A DNA stretch of 64,000 nucleotides from Chenggangzhangella methanolivorans (GCF_019797865.1 NZ_CP081869.1:806001-870000), one strand, 5' to 3'. Shown: positions 1-8,251, counted from the stretch's first letter. Translations and numbers: made by a program. The notes: generated from the sequence alone by a model not told the origin.

Positions 1-224
1 AGCTGGAGGTAGATCGTCTCCGGGGTCTTGTCGCCGTCGCTGTCTTCGGAGAGCACGGCCCCGAAGCCGCCGTCCTTGTTGTTGAACGCGGTCGCCACGA
101 CGCTCTGGTTCGGAGCGCTGGGATTGAGATTGAAGGGCGCCCCCGACAGGCTCGTGGCCGATGCGGCCGACGCCCCCGCCAGCAGGATCGCCACGCTGCA
201 CGCCGCACTGATGTTCATGCGCAT
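1..224 (-). CDS. Secreted protein of unknown function, N-terminal part only
   Basis: The reading frame opens at 224 on the minus strand (MRMNIS..., with a second Met two codons on at 218) and runs off the left edge of the window, so only about 74 residues are visible. Residues 1-25 form a typical Sec signal peptide: short basic start, hydrophobic core, and Ala-rich end with likely cleavage after ASA. The mature start is rich in Asn, Ser and Gly (SLSGAPFNLNPSAPNQS) and contains an acidic DSDGDKTPET stretch. No family could be recognised. Export is inferred from the signal peptide; function is unknown. Confidence 0.6.
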   Translation of the reverse strand, partial: MRMNISAACSVAILLAGASAASATSLSGAPFNLNPSAPNQSVVATAFNNKDGGFGAVLSEDSDGDKTPETIYLQ

Positions 225-345
225 TCTTGTTTCCCCACGGTTGTGCACCGCGGGCGGTCATCTTCCGGCGAGGCTCGGAAGTCCAGATGGCTTGGCTGGG
301 CGCCCTCATCTTTTTTCGCGCGGACGAGACTGTGACCCGGCATGA

Positions 346-359
346 TTATCGATCGATAA
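346..359. other. Perfect 14-bp AT-rich palindrome in the 225-655 intergenic gap
   Basis: TTATCGATCGATAA is a perfect palindrome in the 431-nt gap between the divergent genes at 224 (minus) and 656 (plus). It stands out from GC-rich surroundings and could be an operator. Apart from this and the promoter at 566, I see no gene or clear structure in the gap. Confidence 0.3.
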
Positions 360-565
360 CTTTCTGGCGCATAAGCATCCTACATTTGAATGGGCGTCTC
401 GGACCGCGCGCCAATACGCTTTGGTTTCATCGCATTGACGCGGAAACCTTAAGCGGCGTTCTCACGACCCGGGAACAGGCGCGCTTCGCCGACGCGCGGC
501 CCGACCGACGGCTTTCGTCGCCCACGACGGTTCGAGCGCACAATAATGTTACCGAGCTTCAAGCA

Positions 566-590
566 GGAACATTCGGCAAGCCGACACGTT
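566..590 (+). promoter_or_regulatory. Putative EcfG (general stress sigma factor) promoter
   Basis: GGAAC at 566-570, a 16-nt spacer, then CGTT at 587-590. This matches the alphaproteobacterial EcfG consensus GGAAC-N16/17-CGTT exactly. It lies about 65 nt upstream of the start codon at 656 in the correct orientation, so it probably drives that small secreted protein. Assignment is by consensus match only. Confidence 0.65.
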
Positions 591-655
591 GCGATTGTGT
601 CGTCGACAGACATCGCTCGCCGACCAATGAAAAGACACACATGAAGGAGGACGCG

Positions 656-940
656 ATGAAAAGAATGATTTTGGCCGCTTCGGTCTTTGCTCTGGCGACC
701 GGCCCTGTTCTGGCCCAAACCTCGCCGTCGACAACCGACAAGCCCGCGGCGTCTGGCCAGGGCGGACAAACCGAGAAGATGTCGCCGGGAACGACTGGCG
801 CGATGCAGAATTCGACCGGCGGCGTGGCGACCAGCCCGCAGGACGTCCAGAAGCAGGGCACGGGCGCGACCGCCCCGACCACCGAGGGCGATTCCGGCAA
901 GGCCGGCAAACAGACCGGCGGCGGCGACAAAAAGATGTAA
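656..940 (+). CDS. Small secreted low-complexity protein, likely stress-induced
   Basis: A 94-residue protein. Residues 1-20 (MKRMILAASVFALATGPVLA) are a clear signal peptide with likely cleavage before QTSPS. The mature part is low-complexity, rich in Thr, Gly, Ser, Lys and Gln, and predicted to be disordered; it ends in a Gly-Lys tail (GGGDKKM). The start at 656 is chosen over upstream in-frame codons because it has a strong AAGGAGG ribosome site at 644-650 and places the signal peptide at the N-terminus. An EcfG-type promoter lies at 566 and a strong terminator follows at 970, so it is a single-gene transcript. I recognise no family; a periplasmic stress role is inferred only from the promoter. 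Confidence 0.75.
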   Translation: MKRMILAASVFALATGPVLAQTSPSTTDKPAASGQGGQTEKMSPGTTGAMQNSTGGVATSPQDVQKQGTGATAPTTEGDSGKAGKQTGGGDKKM

Positions 941-969
941 GTCGCCGCGACGTCAGCGGACATTAGGCG

Positions 970-1001
970 AAGGGCCGCTCGATTCTCGGGCGGCCCTTTT
1001 T
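970..1001 (+). terminator. Rho-independent terminator after the small secreted protein gene
   Basis: AAGGGCCG (970-977) pairs with CGGCCCTT (991-998), followed by a T run at 997-1001. It lies 30 nt after the stop codon at 940. Confidence 0.85.
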
Positions 1002-1027
1002 GCGTCCCCTCTTCGGCGCCGCAGCGA

Positions 1028-1052
1028 GGAAATTCCTAGCCACTCTGACGTT
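1028..1052 (+). promoter_or_regulatory. Weak candidate EcfG-type promoter
   Basis: GGAAA at 1028-1032, a 16-nt spacer, and CGTT at 1049-1052. It deviates from the EcfG consensus at one -35 position (GGAAA rather than GGAAC). It lies about 60 nt upstream of the start at 1112 and could drive that gene. Confidence 0.3.
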
Positions 1053-1111
1053 TTCGTGTTCCGATCCTGTGATCGGGGAACGTGAGGGCAAGAAGAACGC
1101 AGGAGGACGTC

Positions 1112-1357
1112 ATGCAGTGGCTCAGGCTCACGGCGCTCGGGAACCACGAGATCTATGTGAACATGTCGCTCGCGGTGCATATGCGGCGATTCGGCGAGAA
1201 GACGACCATCGACATGCTGACGAGCTCGATGGATCGAACGCATTGCGTCGGCGTCGTCGAGACCCCCGAAGAGATCCTTCAGAAGATGTGCGACTGCGGC
1301 TGGGTGTCGAAGCGCGCCGAGGCCGGCGCGGAAGTCGCCCCGCCGGTGTCCCATTGA
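1112..1357 (+). CDS. Small hypothetical protein with distant FlbD-like pattern
   Basis: An 81-residue cytosolic protein (MQWLRLTALGNHEIYVN...). The start at 1112 is preceded by AGGAGG at 1101-1106; an in-frame ATG at 1082 has no such site. The N-terminal pattern of a short beta strand, G-x-E-I-x-V-N, and a later VETPEEIL segment resemble the small FlbD/YlzI-type beta proteins, but the similarity is weak and no flagellar genes are nearby. It has no signal peptide or membrane segment. Cys78 and Cys80 of the 1082-based reading (MCDCGW) form a CxC near the C-terminus. Function is unknown. Confidence 0.65.
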   Translation: MQWLRLTALGNHEIYVNMSLAVHMRRFGEKTTIDMLTSSMDRTHCVGVVETPEEILQKMCDCGWVSKRAEAGAEVAPPVSH

Positions 1358-1375
1358 GGCTTCGGACTTACGACT

Positions 1376-1732
1376 TCAACGCTTGAGGCCGCTCGCGTCG
1401 AGCGCCGCGAGATAGTCCGAGAACATCTCCGCTCCGTCGTCGCCGAAGCGGCGGAGCGCCGTCCAGGTGTAGATGCCGGTGTTGTGGCCGTCGTCGAACA
1501 CGAGGCGCACCGCGTAGGAGCCCACCTCCTGCACGTCGCGGATAACGACGTTCCGCTTGCCGGGCACGATCGTCTTCTGGTCCGGCGAATGGCCCTGCAC
1601 CTCGGCGCTCGGGCTTTCGACCCTCAGGAGCTCCGCCGCGATCGCGTGGCGGGCGCCGTCGGCCCAGGCCACCGTGAGGGTCCGCCCGTCGGGCGAAAGC
1701 CTCAGCTCGATCGGCCACTCTCCCTCGTTCAT
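1376..1732 (-). CDS. DUF971 domain protein (gamma-butyrobetaine hydroxylase N-terminal-like)
   Basis: A 118-residue protein built almost entirely of one DUF971 domain. Visible hallmarks are the opening IELRLSPDGRTLTVAWADG, the central V-G-x-Y-A-V-R-L-V-F-D-D-G-H-N-x-G-I-Y-T-W segment and the C-terminal helix. In other proteins this fold forms the N-terminal domain of gamma-butyrobetaine hydroxylase and is often linked to ApbC/Mrp iron-sulfur carriers, so a role in Fe-S biology is possible. It is divergent from moaA, an Fe-S enzyme, with about 150 nt between the starts. That shared region may hold both promoters. Confidence 0.85.
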   Translation of the reverse strand: MNEGEWPIELRLSPDGRTLTVAWADGARHAIAAELLRVESPSAEVQGHSPDQKTIVPGKRNVVIRDVQEVGSYAVRLVFDDGHNTGIYTWTALRRFGDDGAEMFSDYLAALDASGLKR

Positions 1733-1882
1733 GCTCGATCCTTGTTGCGCCCGCGCACCTTTACGGCGCGGCGGGGCGTTCATAGCTTGTAGAACGACTC
1801 CAGGACAGAGATAACAGCCGCTCGCCCGCGGCGGGAGCGTCCGGGCGAGAAGGCAGATGAGTATGAGGAACGCGTCGCGCTG

Positions 1883-2905
1883 ATGGACGCCCTTCCGAAC
1901 ATGTTCCAGTCGCCGCTCGTCGACCCGTTCGCGCGGCCGATCACCTATCTTCGCGTCTCCGTCACGGACCGCTGCGATTTCCGCTGCGTCTATTGCATGT
2001 CGGAGCACATGACGTTCCTGCCGAAGCGCGATCTCCTCAGCCTCGAGGAGCTCGACCGGCTGTGCTCGGCCTTCGTGGGCCTCGGCGTGCGGAAACTCCG
2101 GCTCACCGGCGGCGAGCCGCTGGTGCGGCGGAACCTGATGACGCTGATCCGCTCGCTCGGCCGTCACCTCGACTCGGGCGCGCTCGAGGAGCTGACGCTC
2201 ACCACCAACGGCAGCCAGCTGGCCACGCACGCCGCCGACCTCTACGCCGCGGGCGTTCGCCGCATCAACGTCTCGCTCGACACGCTCGATCCAGCGAAGT
2301 TCAAGGCCGTGACCCGCTGGGGCGACCTCTCCCAGGTGCTCGGCGGCGTCGACGCCGCGCTCGCGGCCGGCCTCAAGATCAAGATCAACACGGTCGCGCT
2401 CAAGGACGTCAACGAGGACGAGATCGCCGGCATCGCCGAATGGGCGCATGGCAAGGGCATGGACCTGTCGCTGATCGAGACCATGCCGCTCGGCGACATC
2501 GAGGGCGACCGCACCGACCAGTATCTCCCCTTGAGCCTCGTCCGCGCGCGGCTGGCGAGCCGCTGGAGCCTGCAGGACATTCCTTACAAGACCGGCGGCC
2601 CGGCGCGTTACGTGCGCGTCGCCGAGACCGGCGGGCGCATCGGCTTCATCACGCCGATGACCCACAATTTCTGCGAAAGCTGCAACCGGGTGCGCGTCAC
2701 CTGCACCGGCACGCTCTATATGTGCCTCGGCCAGGACGACGCCGCCGACCTTCGCGCCCCCTTGCGCGCGAGCGAAGGCGACGAGCGGCTCGTCGAGGCG
2801 ATCCGCGAGGCGATCACCCGCAAGCCCAAGGGCCACGACTTTATCATCGACCGGAAGAACGCCCGCCCGGCTGTCGCACGGCACATGTCCACCACGGGCG
2901 GCTAG
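1883..2905 (+). CDS. moaA: GTP 3',8-cyclase MoaA (molybdenum cofactor biosynthesis)
   Basis: A 340-residue radical SAM enzyme that converts GTP to 3',8-cyclo-7,8-dihydro-GTP, the first step of molybdopterin synthesis. The N-terminal cluster motif CxxxCxxC is at Cys31, Cys35 and Cys38 (CDFRCVYC). The SAM-binding GGEP motif follows ([11 protein letters not shown]). The C-terminal GTP-binding cluster is present as C-x2-C-x13-C (from CESC to LYMC). The protein ends in the conserved Gly-Gly dipeptide needed for activity. Length is normal and the frame is intact. No other moa or moe gene lies nearby, so it appears to be a single-gene unit; a palindromic repeat starts five bases after its stop. Confidence 0.97.
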   Translation: MDALPNMFQSPLVDPFARPITYLRVSVTDRCDFRCVYCMSEHMTFLPKRDLLSLEELDRLCSAFVGLGVRKLRLTGGEPLVRRNLMTLIRSLGRHLDSGALEELTLTTNGSQLATHAADLYAAGVRRINVSLDTLDPAKFKAVTRWGDLSQVLGGVDAALAAGLKIKINTVALKDVNEDEIAGIAEWAHGKGMDLSLIETMPLGDIEGDRTDQYLPLSLVRARLASRWSLQDIPYKTGGPARYVRVAETGGRIGFITPMTHNFCESCNRVRVTCTGTLYMCLGQDDAADLRAPLRASEGDERLVEAIREAITRKPKGHDFIIDRKNARPAVARHMSTTGG

Positions 2906-2910
2906 GCTTC

Positions 2911-3026
2911 TTGTCCCGGACGTGATCCGAGACAAATAGCCGACGGCGCCGGCCGATCAGACGGGGCGGTCGTCGATCTCCTATGAAATCGCATCGGTTC
3001 TGGGTCCCGGATCACGTCCGGGACAA
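2911..3026. repeat. F1 palindromic element (long inverted repeat)
   Basis: TTGTCCCGGACGTGATCCG at 2911 is mirrored by CGGATCACGTCCGGGACAA ending at 3026, making a ~23-bp inverted repeat around a 70-nt centre. It belongs to the same family as elements at 14719 and 33229 and the array at 9.5-10.2 kb. The right arm supplies the stop codon of the hydrolase remnant on the minus strand. Confidence 0.8.
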
Positions 3027-3275
3027 GGGCGGGTGCATGCGCCCCAGAAACTCCCGTATCAGCGCCGCCGCCTCCGGCATGTAGCCGTCGCGCGGCCCCC
3101 AGACGATCAGCGCCGGCGGACGTTCGTCCCGGAGGTAGACCTGATAGCGCGGGAACCAGTCGAGGTTCGCACTGAGCCCCTCCATCAGGCCGACCGAGAG
3201 CGCACGGCGCGCCGCCGTGTCCATCAGCGGCCATGACAGCTTGGCGCGGTCCGCGCGTTCGGGCGCGATGGTCAT
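3012..3275 (-). pseudogene. Remnant of an alpha/beta hydrolase
   Basis: About 87 residues from MTIAPERADRAKLSWPLMD resemble the C-terminal third of an alpha/beta-hydrolase. The segment R-Y-Q-V-Y-L-R-D-E-R-P-P-A-L-I-V-W-G-P-R-D-G-Y-M-P-E is typical of the strand carrying the acid residue of the triad. Immediately after it the sequence jumps to AAALIREFLGRM, which looks like the last helix of the same family. The intervening stretch with the catalytic His is absent, as are the whole N-terminal half and nucleophile elbow. The stop codon lies inside the F1 element. It is almost certainly non-functional. The family identity is my reading of the pattern, not a search result. Confidence 0.6.
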
Positions 3276-3502
3276 GGGGCCTCCTGTCCAGCGCTCCGCT
3301 GACATCGGGGCTCCCGGCCCGGCTCCCACCCCCGGGCGCTATAATTTTCGTGAATGGCCTCAACAGTTTTCCTGATCGATCGACGCTGTGCGATCTCGCC
3401 ATGCGGAAAGCGCGGTGGTAAGCAGCGCGAAAGGCGTGGCGGCGGAGGCCTCAAGAGGAGGTTTGCGCTTCGATAAAGCGCTCGAACGGGGAGAAGCCGA
3501 CA

Positions 3503-4063
3503 ATGGGCGCATTGCTCAGCGTGAGTCGCGTGATCGACGCGATGAACACGGCCATCGGCCGCGCGGCCATGTGGCTGACGCTCGCCGCGGTGCTGATCTC
3601 GACCGGCAACGCGATCATCCGCTACGTCGCGCCCCAGTACAGCTCCAACGCGTGGCTCGAAGCGCAGTGGTATCTGTTCGGCGGCACCTTCATGCTCTGC
3701 GCGGCCTATACGCTGCTGAAGAACGAGCACATCCGCATCGACGTGGTGGCGAGCCGGTGGACGAAGAAGACCCGCGACTGGGTCGACGTCGCGGGCCACG
3801 CGATCGTGCTCGTCCCGTTCTGCCTGCTGATGATCTATGACCTGTGGCCGTTCTTCCTGAACTCGTACCTGTCGGGAGAGATATCCAACAATCCGGGCGG
3901 CCTCATCGTCTGGCCGGCCAAGTTCCTGTTGCTTGCGGGCTTCGTCCTGCTGCTGCTCCAGGCGATTTCCGAACTCATCAAGCGTCTCGCCGTGATCCAG
4001 GGCCTGATCCCGGATCCTCACGAGGAGAAGCACGAGGGCGACGACGAACCCGTCGTCGCCTGA
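3503..4063 (+). CDS. TRAP transporter small permease subunit (DctQ family)
   Basis: A 186-residue membrane protein with four hydrophobic segments (roughly residues 20-42, 52-74, 95-117 and 132-155), the topology of DctQ-type subunits. The A-x2-T-L-x-K-x-E-H-I-R-I-D-V segment between helices two and three is the family signature. With the large permease it forms the membrane part of a sodium- or proton-driven carrier for organic acids or similar solutes. It is followed 50 nt later by the large subunit. No periplasmic binding protein gene lies on either side, so the substrate cannot be inferred. The C-terminus is acidic (HEEKHEGDDEP) and cytosolic. Confidence 0.92.
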   Translation: MGALLSVSRVIDAMNTAIGRAAMWLTLAAVLISTGNAIIRYVAPQYSSNAWLEAQWYLFGGTFMLCAAYTLLKNEHIRIDVVASRWTKKTRDWVDVAGHAIVLVPFCLLMIYDLWPFFLNSYLSGEISNNPGGLIVWPAKFLLLAGFVLLLLQAISELIKRLAVIQGLIPDPHEEKHEGDDEPVVA

Positions 4064-4113
4064 CGCGCTGCCCTTCTTCTCGCTGAAACACCAAGCACCC
4101 GGCGGAACACCCG

Positions 4114-5634
4114 ATGGTCGAGTTCTTCACCCACAACATGGCGCCGATTATGTTCGCGGCGCTCGTGATCTTCCTGCTGATGGGCTACCCGGTCGCGTTC
4201 TCGCTCGCGGCCAACGGCCTGCTGTTCGCCTTCATCGGCATCGAGCTCGGCCTGTTCGCGCCCGACTTCCTCCAGGCGCTGCCGTTCCGCGTTCTCGGCG
4301 TCATGAACAACGAGACGCTGCTGGCGATCCCGTTCTTCACCTTCATGGGCCTGATCCTCGAACGATCCGGCATGGCCGAGGATCTGCTCGACACGATCGG
4401 CCAGCTGTTCGGCCCGGCGCGCGGCGGTCTTGCTTACGCCGTGATTTTCGTCGGCGCGCTGCTCGCCGCCACCACGGGCGTGGTCGCGGCCTCGGTGATC
4501 TCGATGGGCCTGATCTCGCTGCCCATCATGCTGCGCTACGGCTACGACCGGCGGCTCGCGGCCGGCGTCATCGCGGCGTCCGGCACGCTCGCCCAGATCA
4601 TCCCGCCGAGCCTCGTGCTGATCGTCATGGCCGACCAGCTCGGCAAGTCGGTCGGCGACATGTATCACGGCGCGCTGGTGCCGGGCCTGGTGCTGACCGC
4701 GCTTTACGCCGGCTACGTGTTCCTCGTCACCATGATCAAGCCGGAGTTCGCGCCGGCCCTGCCGCCGGAGGCGCGCTCGCTTCGCGGCGCGGCGCTGCTC
4801 GGCCGCGTGCTGTTCGTGCTGATCCCGCCGCTGGTGCTGATCGGCCTCGTGCTCGGCACCATCTTCATCGGCGTCGCGACGCCGACCGAAGGCGGCGCCA
4901 TGGGCGCGTTCGGCGCGCTCGTGCTCGCGGGCCTCAAGCGCAAGATCAACATGCCGCTGATGCTGCATGCGCTCGACTCGACCGCGAAGCTCTCGACCTT
5001 CGTGATCTTCATCCTGATCGGCGCGCGCGTGTTCAGCCTGACGTTCTACGGCGTCGAGGGCGACAAGTGGGTCCAGGGCCTGCTGACCGGCCTGCCGGGC
5101 GGCCAGGTGGGCTTTCTGATCGTCGTCAACATCCTCGTCTTCGTGCTGGCGTTCTTCCTCGACTTCTTCGAGCTCGCCTTCATCATCGTGCCGCTGCTCG
5201 GACCGGCCGCCGCCGCGCTCGGCATCGACCTGATCTGGTTCGGCGTGATGCTGGGCGTGAACATGCAGACCTCGTTCATGCACCCGCCGTTCGGCTTCTC
5301 GCTGTTCTATCTGCGCTCGGTCGCGCCGCGCTCGTCCTACATCGACAAGATCACCAAGAGGCGCACCGAAGGCGTCACCACGGCGCAGATCTACTGGGGC
5401 GCGATCCCCTTCGTGGTGATCCAGTGCATCATGGTGGCTCTGGTGATCGCTTTCCCGCAGATGGTCACGCACTACAAGAAGGCCGGGAGCGGGGTCGATC
5501 CGAGCACGATCAAGATCGAGATCCCGGACATGGGTTACGGCGATCCCGCGCCTGGAGGCGGCGGAAACGGCCAGAAGACCGACGACTTCGGCATGCCGCC
5601 GCCGCCGGACTTCCTGCCCCCGGCGCCGAAGTAA
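4114..5634 (+). CDS. TRAP transporter large permease subunit (DctM family)
   Basis: A 506-residue integral membrane protein with about twelve hydrophobic segments, the DctM subunit that forms the translocation path of TRAP carriers. Family marks include G-Y-P-V-A-F-S-L near the N-terminus, A-A-T-T-G-V-V-A-A-S-V, and the A-T-P-T-E-G-G-A-x-G motif near residue 252. It is longer than the usual ~425-440 residues: after the last helix comes a Gly/Pro-rich tail (GGGGNGQKTDDF, PPPPDFLPP) of about 45 residues, a feature of the large FcbT3/TAXI-like subgroup. It is co-transcribed with the small subunit; two hairpins follow the stop. Confidence 0.93.
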   Translation: MVEFFTHNMAPIMFAALVIFLLMGYPVAFSLAANGLLFAFIGIELGLFAPDFLQALPFRVLGVMNNETLLAIPFFTFMGLILERSGMAEDLLDTIGQLFGPARGGLAYAVIFVGALLAATTGVVAASVISMGLISLPIMLRYGYDRRLAAGVIAASGTLAQIIPPSLVLIVMADQLGKSVGDMYHGALVPGLVLTALYAGYVFLVTMIKPEFAPALPPEARSLRGAALLGRVLFVLIPPLVLIGLVLGTIFIGVATPTEGGAMGAFGALVLAGLKRKINMPLMLHALDSTAKLSTFVIFILIGARVFSLTFYGVEGDKWVQGLLTGLPGGQVGFLIVVNILVFVLAFFLDFFELAFIIVPLLGPAAAALGIDLIWFGVMLGVNMQTSFMHPPFGFSLFYLRSVAPRSSYIDKITKRRTEGVTTAQIYWGAIPFVVIQCIMVALVIAFPQMVTHYKKAGSGVDPSTIKIEIPDMGYGDPAPGGGGNGQKTDDFGMPPPPDFLPPAPK

Positions 5635-5662
5635 AACGGCGTCCGGCTACCATGTTCCGATC

Positions 5663-5713
5663 GGCGCGCTAGCTCAGCGCGCCCGAGCCGCCCGCCCCTC
5701 CGGCGGGCGGTTT
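5663..5713 (+). terminator. Tandem hairpins, likely terminator of the TRAP operon
   Basis: GGCGCGCT (5663-5670) pairs with AGCGCGCC (5676-5683); directly after, CCGCCCGCC (5688-5696) pairs with GGCGGGCGG (5702-5710), followed by TTTCGT. The T run is short, so efficiency is uncertain. Confidence 0.6.
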
Positions 5714-5730
5714 CGTGTCTGGAGGCCTCG

Positions 5731-6699
5731 ATGGATCCCTCGATGCTCGAGCCGATCGCGCTCGCGATCAACCTGTTCGGCCTCTTCGGCTTCGGCAAGG
5801 CGCGCGAGGCCGGCCAGCTCGTCGACCAGGGCTTCGTGCTGGTGGAGGACGGCCGCTACGAGGAGGCCGTCGAGGTGCTGACGCGTGCGCTCGCGCTCGA
5901 TCCGGAGGACGTCGACGCGTTGGAGCGGCGGGCGACCGCCTATCTGATGCTGGAGCAGCGCGCGCTCGCGATCGCCGACCTTCAGACGGCCGCCTCGCTC
6001 GCGCCCCAGGCCGCGGAGGTGCGGGCCGGGCTCTGCGCGGCGATCGCCGAGAGCGACCCGGCGGCCGCCATGCCTCATTGCGACATCGCGATCCGGCTCG
6101 ATCCCGAGGACGCGCCCTCGCTCAACAACCGCTCCACGGCGCTCGGCCTGCTCGGCCGGGACGAGGAGGCGCTCGCCGATCTCGACCGCGCCGTCGCTCT
6201 CGCGCCCGACGAGTTCATCTTCCGCGCCAACCGCGCCATCACGCTGGTCGAGCTCGGGGAGTTCGAACGCGCAGCGGAGGACGTCGACTACGCGCTCGCG
6301 ATTCAGCCGAACGATCCCACCATGATGCTCGCCCTCGCGCGGATCGTCCTCTCGCGCGGCGACGTCGCCGAAGCGCGGGCGCTCGTGGGCTCGGTCCTGA
6401 ACCGCGGCTCCGACCACGCCGAGGCGCTCGCCGTCGCCGGCTGGGTGTCGCTCGCCGAGGACGCGCCCTCGGCCGCCGTCGAGGCGTTCGACCTCGCGCT
6501 CGCTCGTCAGTCGGGCGGGCGCGAAGGCCAGTTGAGGGACCGCGTAAAATGGATGGCGCTCTGCGGCCGCTCGGCTGCGCGCCGCTCCCTCGGCGACGTC
6601 GCGGGCGCGGAGGCAGATCTCGGCTCGGCCCGCGACCTCAAGCCGTCGGTCGACCGCGTCGCGGCGGCCTGGGGGCGTCCGCTCAGCTCGCAGCCTTGA
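5731..6699 (+). CDS. Tetratricopeptide-repeat protein
   Basis: A 322-residue protein made of consecutive TPR units from about residue 30 to the end. Several copies of the A-L-x-L-D-P-E-D and A-I-x-L-D/Q-P pattern mark the ends of successive helix pairs. The first ~20 residues (MLEPIALAINLFGLFGFGK) are hydrophobic and could be a signal or membrane anchor. Such proteins act as scaffolds; the partner cannot be read from the sequence. It converges on otsA, and the last 17 nt of the two genes overlap tail to tail. Confidence 0.8.
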   Translation: MDPSMLEPIALAINLFGLFGFGKAREAGQLVDQGFVLVEDGRYEEAVEVLTRALALDPEDVDALERRATAYLMLEQRALAIADLQTAASLAPQAAEVRAGLCAAIAESDPAAAMPHCDIAIRLDPEDAPSLNNRSTALGLLGRDEEALADLDRAVALAPDEFIFRANRAITLVELGEFERAAEDVDYALAIQPNDPTMMLALARIVLSRGDVAEARALVGSVLNRGSDHAEALAVAGWVSLAEDAPSAAVEAFDLALARQSGGREGQLRDRVKWMALCGRSAARRSLGDVAGAEADLGSARDLKPSVDRVAAAWGRPLSSQP

Positions 6700-8101
6700 G
6701 CTGGGGCTCGGCGCTCGCGCCGTTCGAGGGCGCGGCCTCAAGCGCGTCGAGGAAGCTGCGGCACCACCACGCGACGTCGTGCTCGGCGATGCGCTCATAC
6801 ATGCGCCGCCAGCGGTCGAGCCGCTCGTCGAGCGGCATTTCGAGCGCCCGCGAGATCGCGCCCGCGGTGCCGTCGATGTCGTAGGGGTTGGTGATCAGCG
6901 CGCCGTCGAGCTCGGCCGCGGCGCCTGCGAAGCGCGAGAGCAGCAGCACGCCCGGGTCGTCCGGCTTCTGCGCCGCCACGAACTCCTTGGCCACGAGATT
7001 CATGCCGTCGCGAAGCGGCGTCACGAGCCCGACGCGCGCAAGCCGATAGAGCCCCGCAAGCGCGTTGCGGCCGACGGTTCGGTTCACGTAGCGGATCGGC
7101 GTCCAGTCGAGATCGGCGTGCTGGCCGTTCACGCGGCCGGCGAGCTCCGCCACCTCCTTCTCCATCGCGGCGTATTCGGCGACCTCGGAGCGCGATTTCG
7201 GGGTCACCTGGAGATAGGTGACCTTGCCGCGCGCCTCGGTGTCGAGCGTCAGGAACGACTGGAAAGCGAGCATGCGTTCGGCGATGCCCTTGGAGTAGTC
7301 GAGCCTGTCGACCCCGATGATGAGGCTTTTCCCGACGAGGCTCTCGTCCATGCGCTGGACGAGCGTGTTGTCGTCGGACTTGGCGGCGATGTCGGCGAAG
7401 GCCTTGGTCTCGATGCCGACCGGCCAGGCCTCCACACGCACCGCGCGGCCATGGATCACGAAGCGGCCGTCCGACATGCGGCGGCCGACCTTCTCGCGGC
7501 GCAGATACGTCTCGAAATTCTCGACGTCGAGCGGGGTCTGGAAGCCGATCACGTCATAGGCCGCGAGCCCGCGCACGAGGTCGGCGTGGTTCGGCAGAAC
7601 GGTGAGGATGTCGGGCGGCGGGAACGGGATGTGGAGGAAGAAGCCGATCCGGCAGCGCACGCCCGCCTGTCTCAGTTCGTTGGCGAGCGGGATCAGATGA
7701 TAGTCATGGATCCAGACGACGTCGTCGGCCTCGACCATCGGCGCGAGCAGCTTCGCGAACAGCCGGTTGACGCGGTAGTAGCCGCCGAGCGTCACGCGGG
7801 TGAAGTCGGTCAGGTCCATCCGGTAGTGGAACAGCGGCCACAGCATCCGGTTGGAGAAGCCCGCGTAATAGTCCTCGAGATCGCGCTGGCTGAGGTCGAC
7901 AAGCGCGTAGGTGACCTTGCCGCGCTCAAGCGTGCGGACCTCGCTCGCCTCGTCATGACGGGCGGTGTCGCCGCTCCAGCCGAACCAGACGCCGCCGCGC
8001 TCCTCCATCGCGCCTGACAGCGCGACCGCGAGCCCGCCGGCCGGCGGCTGGCCGCCCTTCGGCACCGGCACGCGATTGGAGACCACGATCAGCCGCGACA
8101 T
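6683..8101 (-). CDS. otsA: Alpha,alpha-trehalose-phosphate synthase (UDP-forming)
   Basis: A 472-residue GT20 glycosyltransferase that joins UDP-glucose to glucose-6-phosphate to make trehalose-6-phosphate. Visible motifs are the N-terminal [11 protein letters not shown] strand, the V-W-I-H-D-Y-H-L segment, D-R-L-D-Y-S-K-G, and the C-terminal nucleotide-sugar region [12 protein letters not shown]. The start at 8101 (MSRLIVVS) matches the family; an upstream in-frame Met at 8149 would add 16 unusual residues. No otsB phosphatase is adjacent: the next gene upstream is a HAD enzyme of phosphoglycolate-phosphatase type. An EcfG-type promoter about 95 nt upstream agrees with trehalose synthesis being a known general-stress output in alphaproteobacteria. 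Confidence 0.96.
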   Translation of the reverse strand: MSRLIVVSNRVPVPKGGQPPAGGLAVALSGAMEERGGVWFGWSGDTARHDEASEVRTLERGKVTYALVDLSQRDLEDYYAGFSNRMLWPLFHYRMDLTDFTRVTLGGYYRVNRLFAKLLAPMVEADDVVWIHDYHLIPLANELRQAGVRCRIGFFLHIPFPPPDILTVLPNHADLVRGLAAYDVIGFQTPLDVENFETYLRREKVGRRMSDGRFVIHGRAVRVEAWPVGIETKAFADIAAKSDDNTLVQRMDESLVGKSLIIGVDRLDYSKGIAERMLAFQSFLTLDTEARGKVTYLQVTPKSRSEVAEYAAMEKEVAELAGRVNGQHADLDWTPIRYVNRTVGRNALAGLYRLARVGLVTPLRDGMNLVAKEFVAAQKPDDPGVLLLSRFAGAAAELDGALITNPYDIDGTAGAISRALEMPLDERLDRWRRMYERIAEHDVAWWCRSFLDALEAAPSNGASAEPQLKAAS

Positions 8102-8193
8102 GGCGCGGCTCCATGCTCTTCTTGGCGGCGCACCGGCCGGGGCGCGCATGTGGCGCGGCGATCAAATGAATGGGTGTTCATGTCCGCCGTTAA

Positions 8194-8219
8194 AACGCCA
8201 CGTCGCCGCCGCTTGTTCC
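8194..8219 (-). promoter_or_regulatory. Putative EcfG promoter of otsA
   Basis: Read on the minus strand: GGAAC (8219-8215), a 17-nt spacer, then CGTT (8197-8194). This matches the EcfG consensus exactly and sits about 95 nt before the otsA start codon, between otsA and the HAD gene. Confidence 0.7.
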
Positions 8220-8251
8220 CATCTTTTTGCACTGCGGCGCCATATGGCGCT

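Noticed and set aside
1733-1882. Molybdenum cofactor riboswitch upstream of moaA
   Set aside because: I could not recognise its conserved stems in the 150-nt leader, and the region is shared with a divergent gene.
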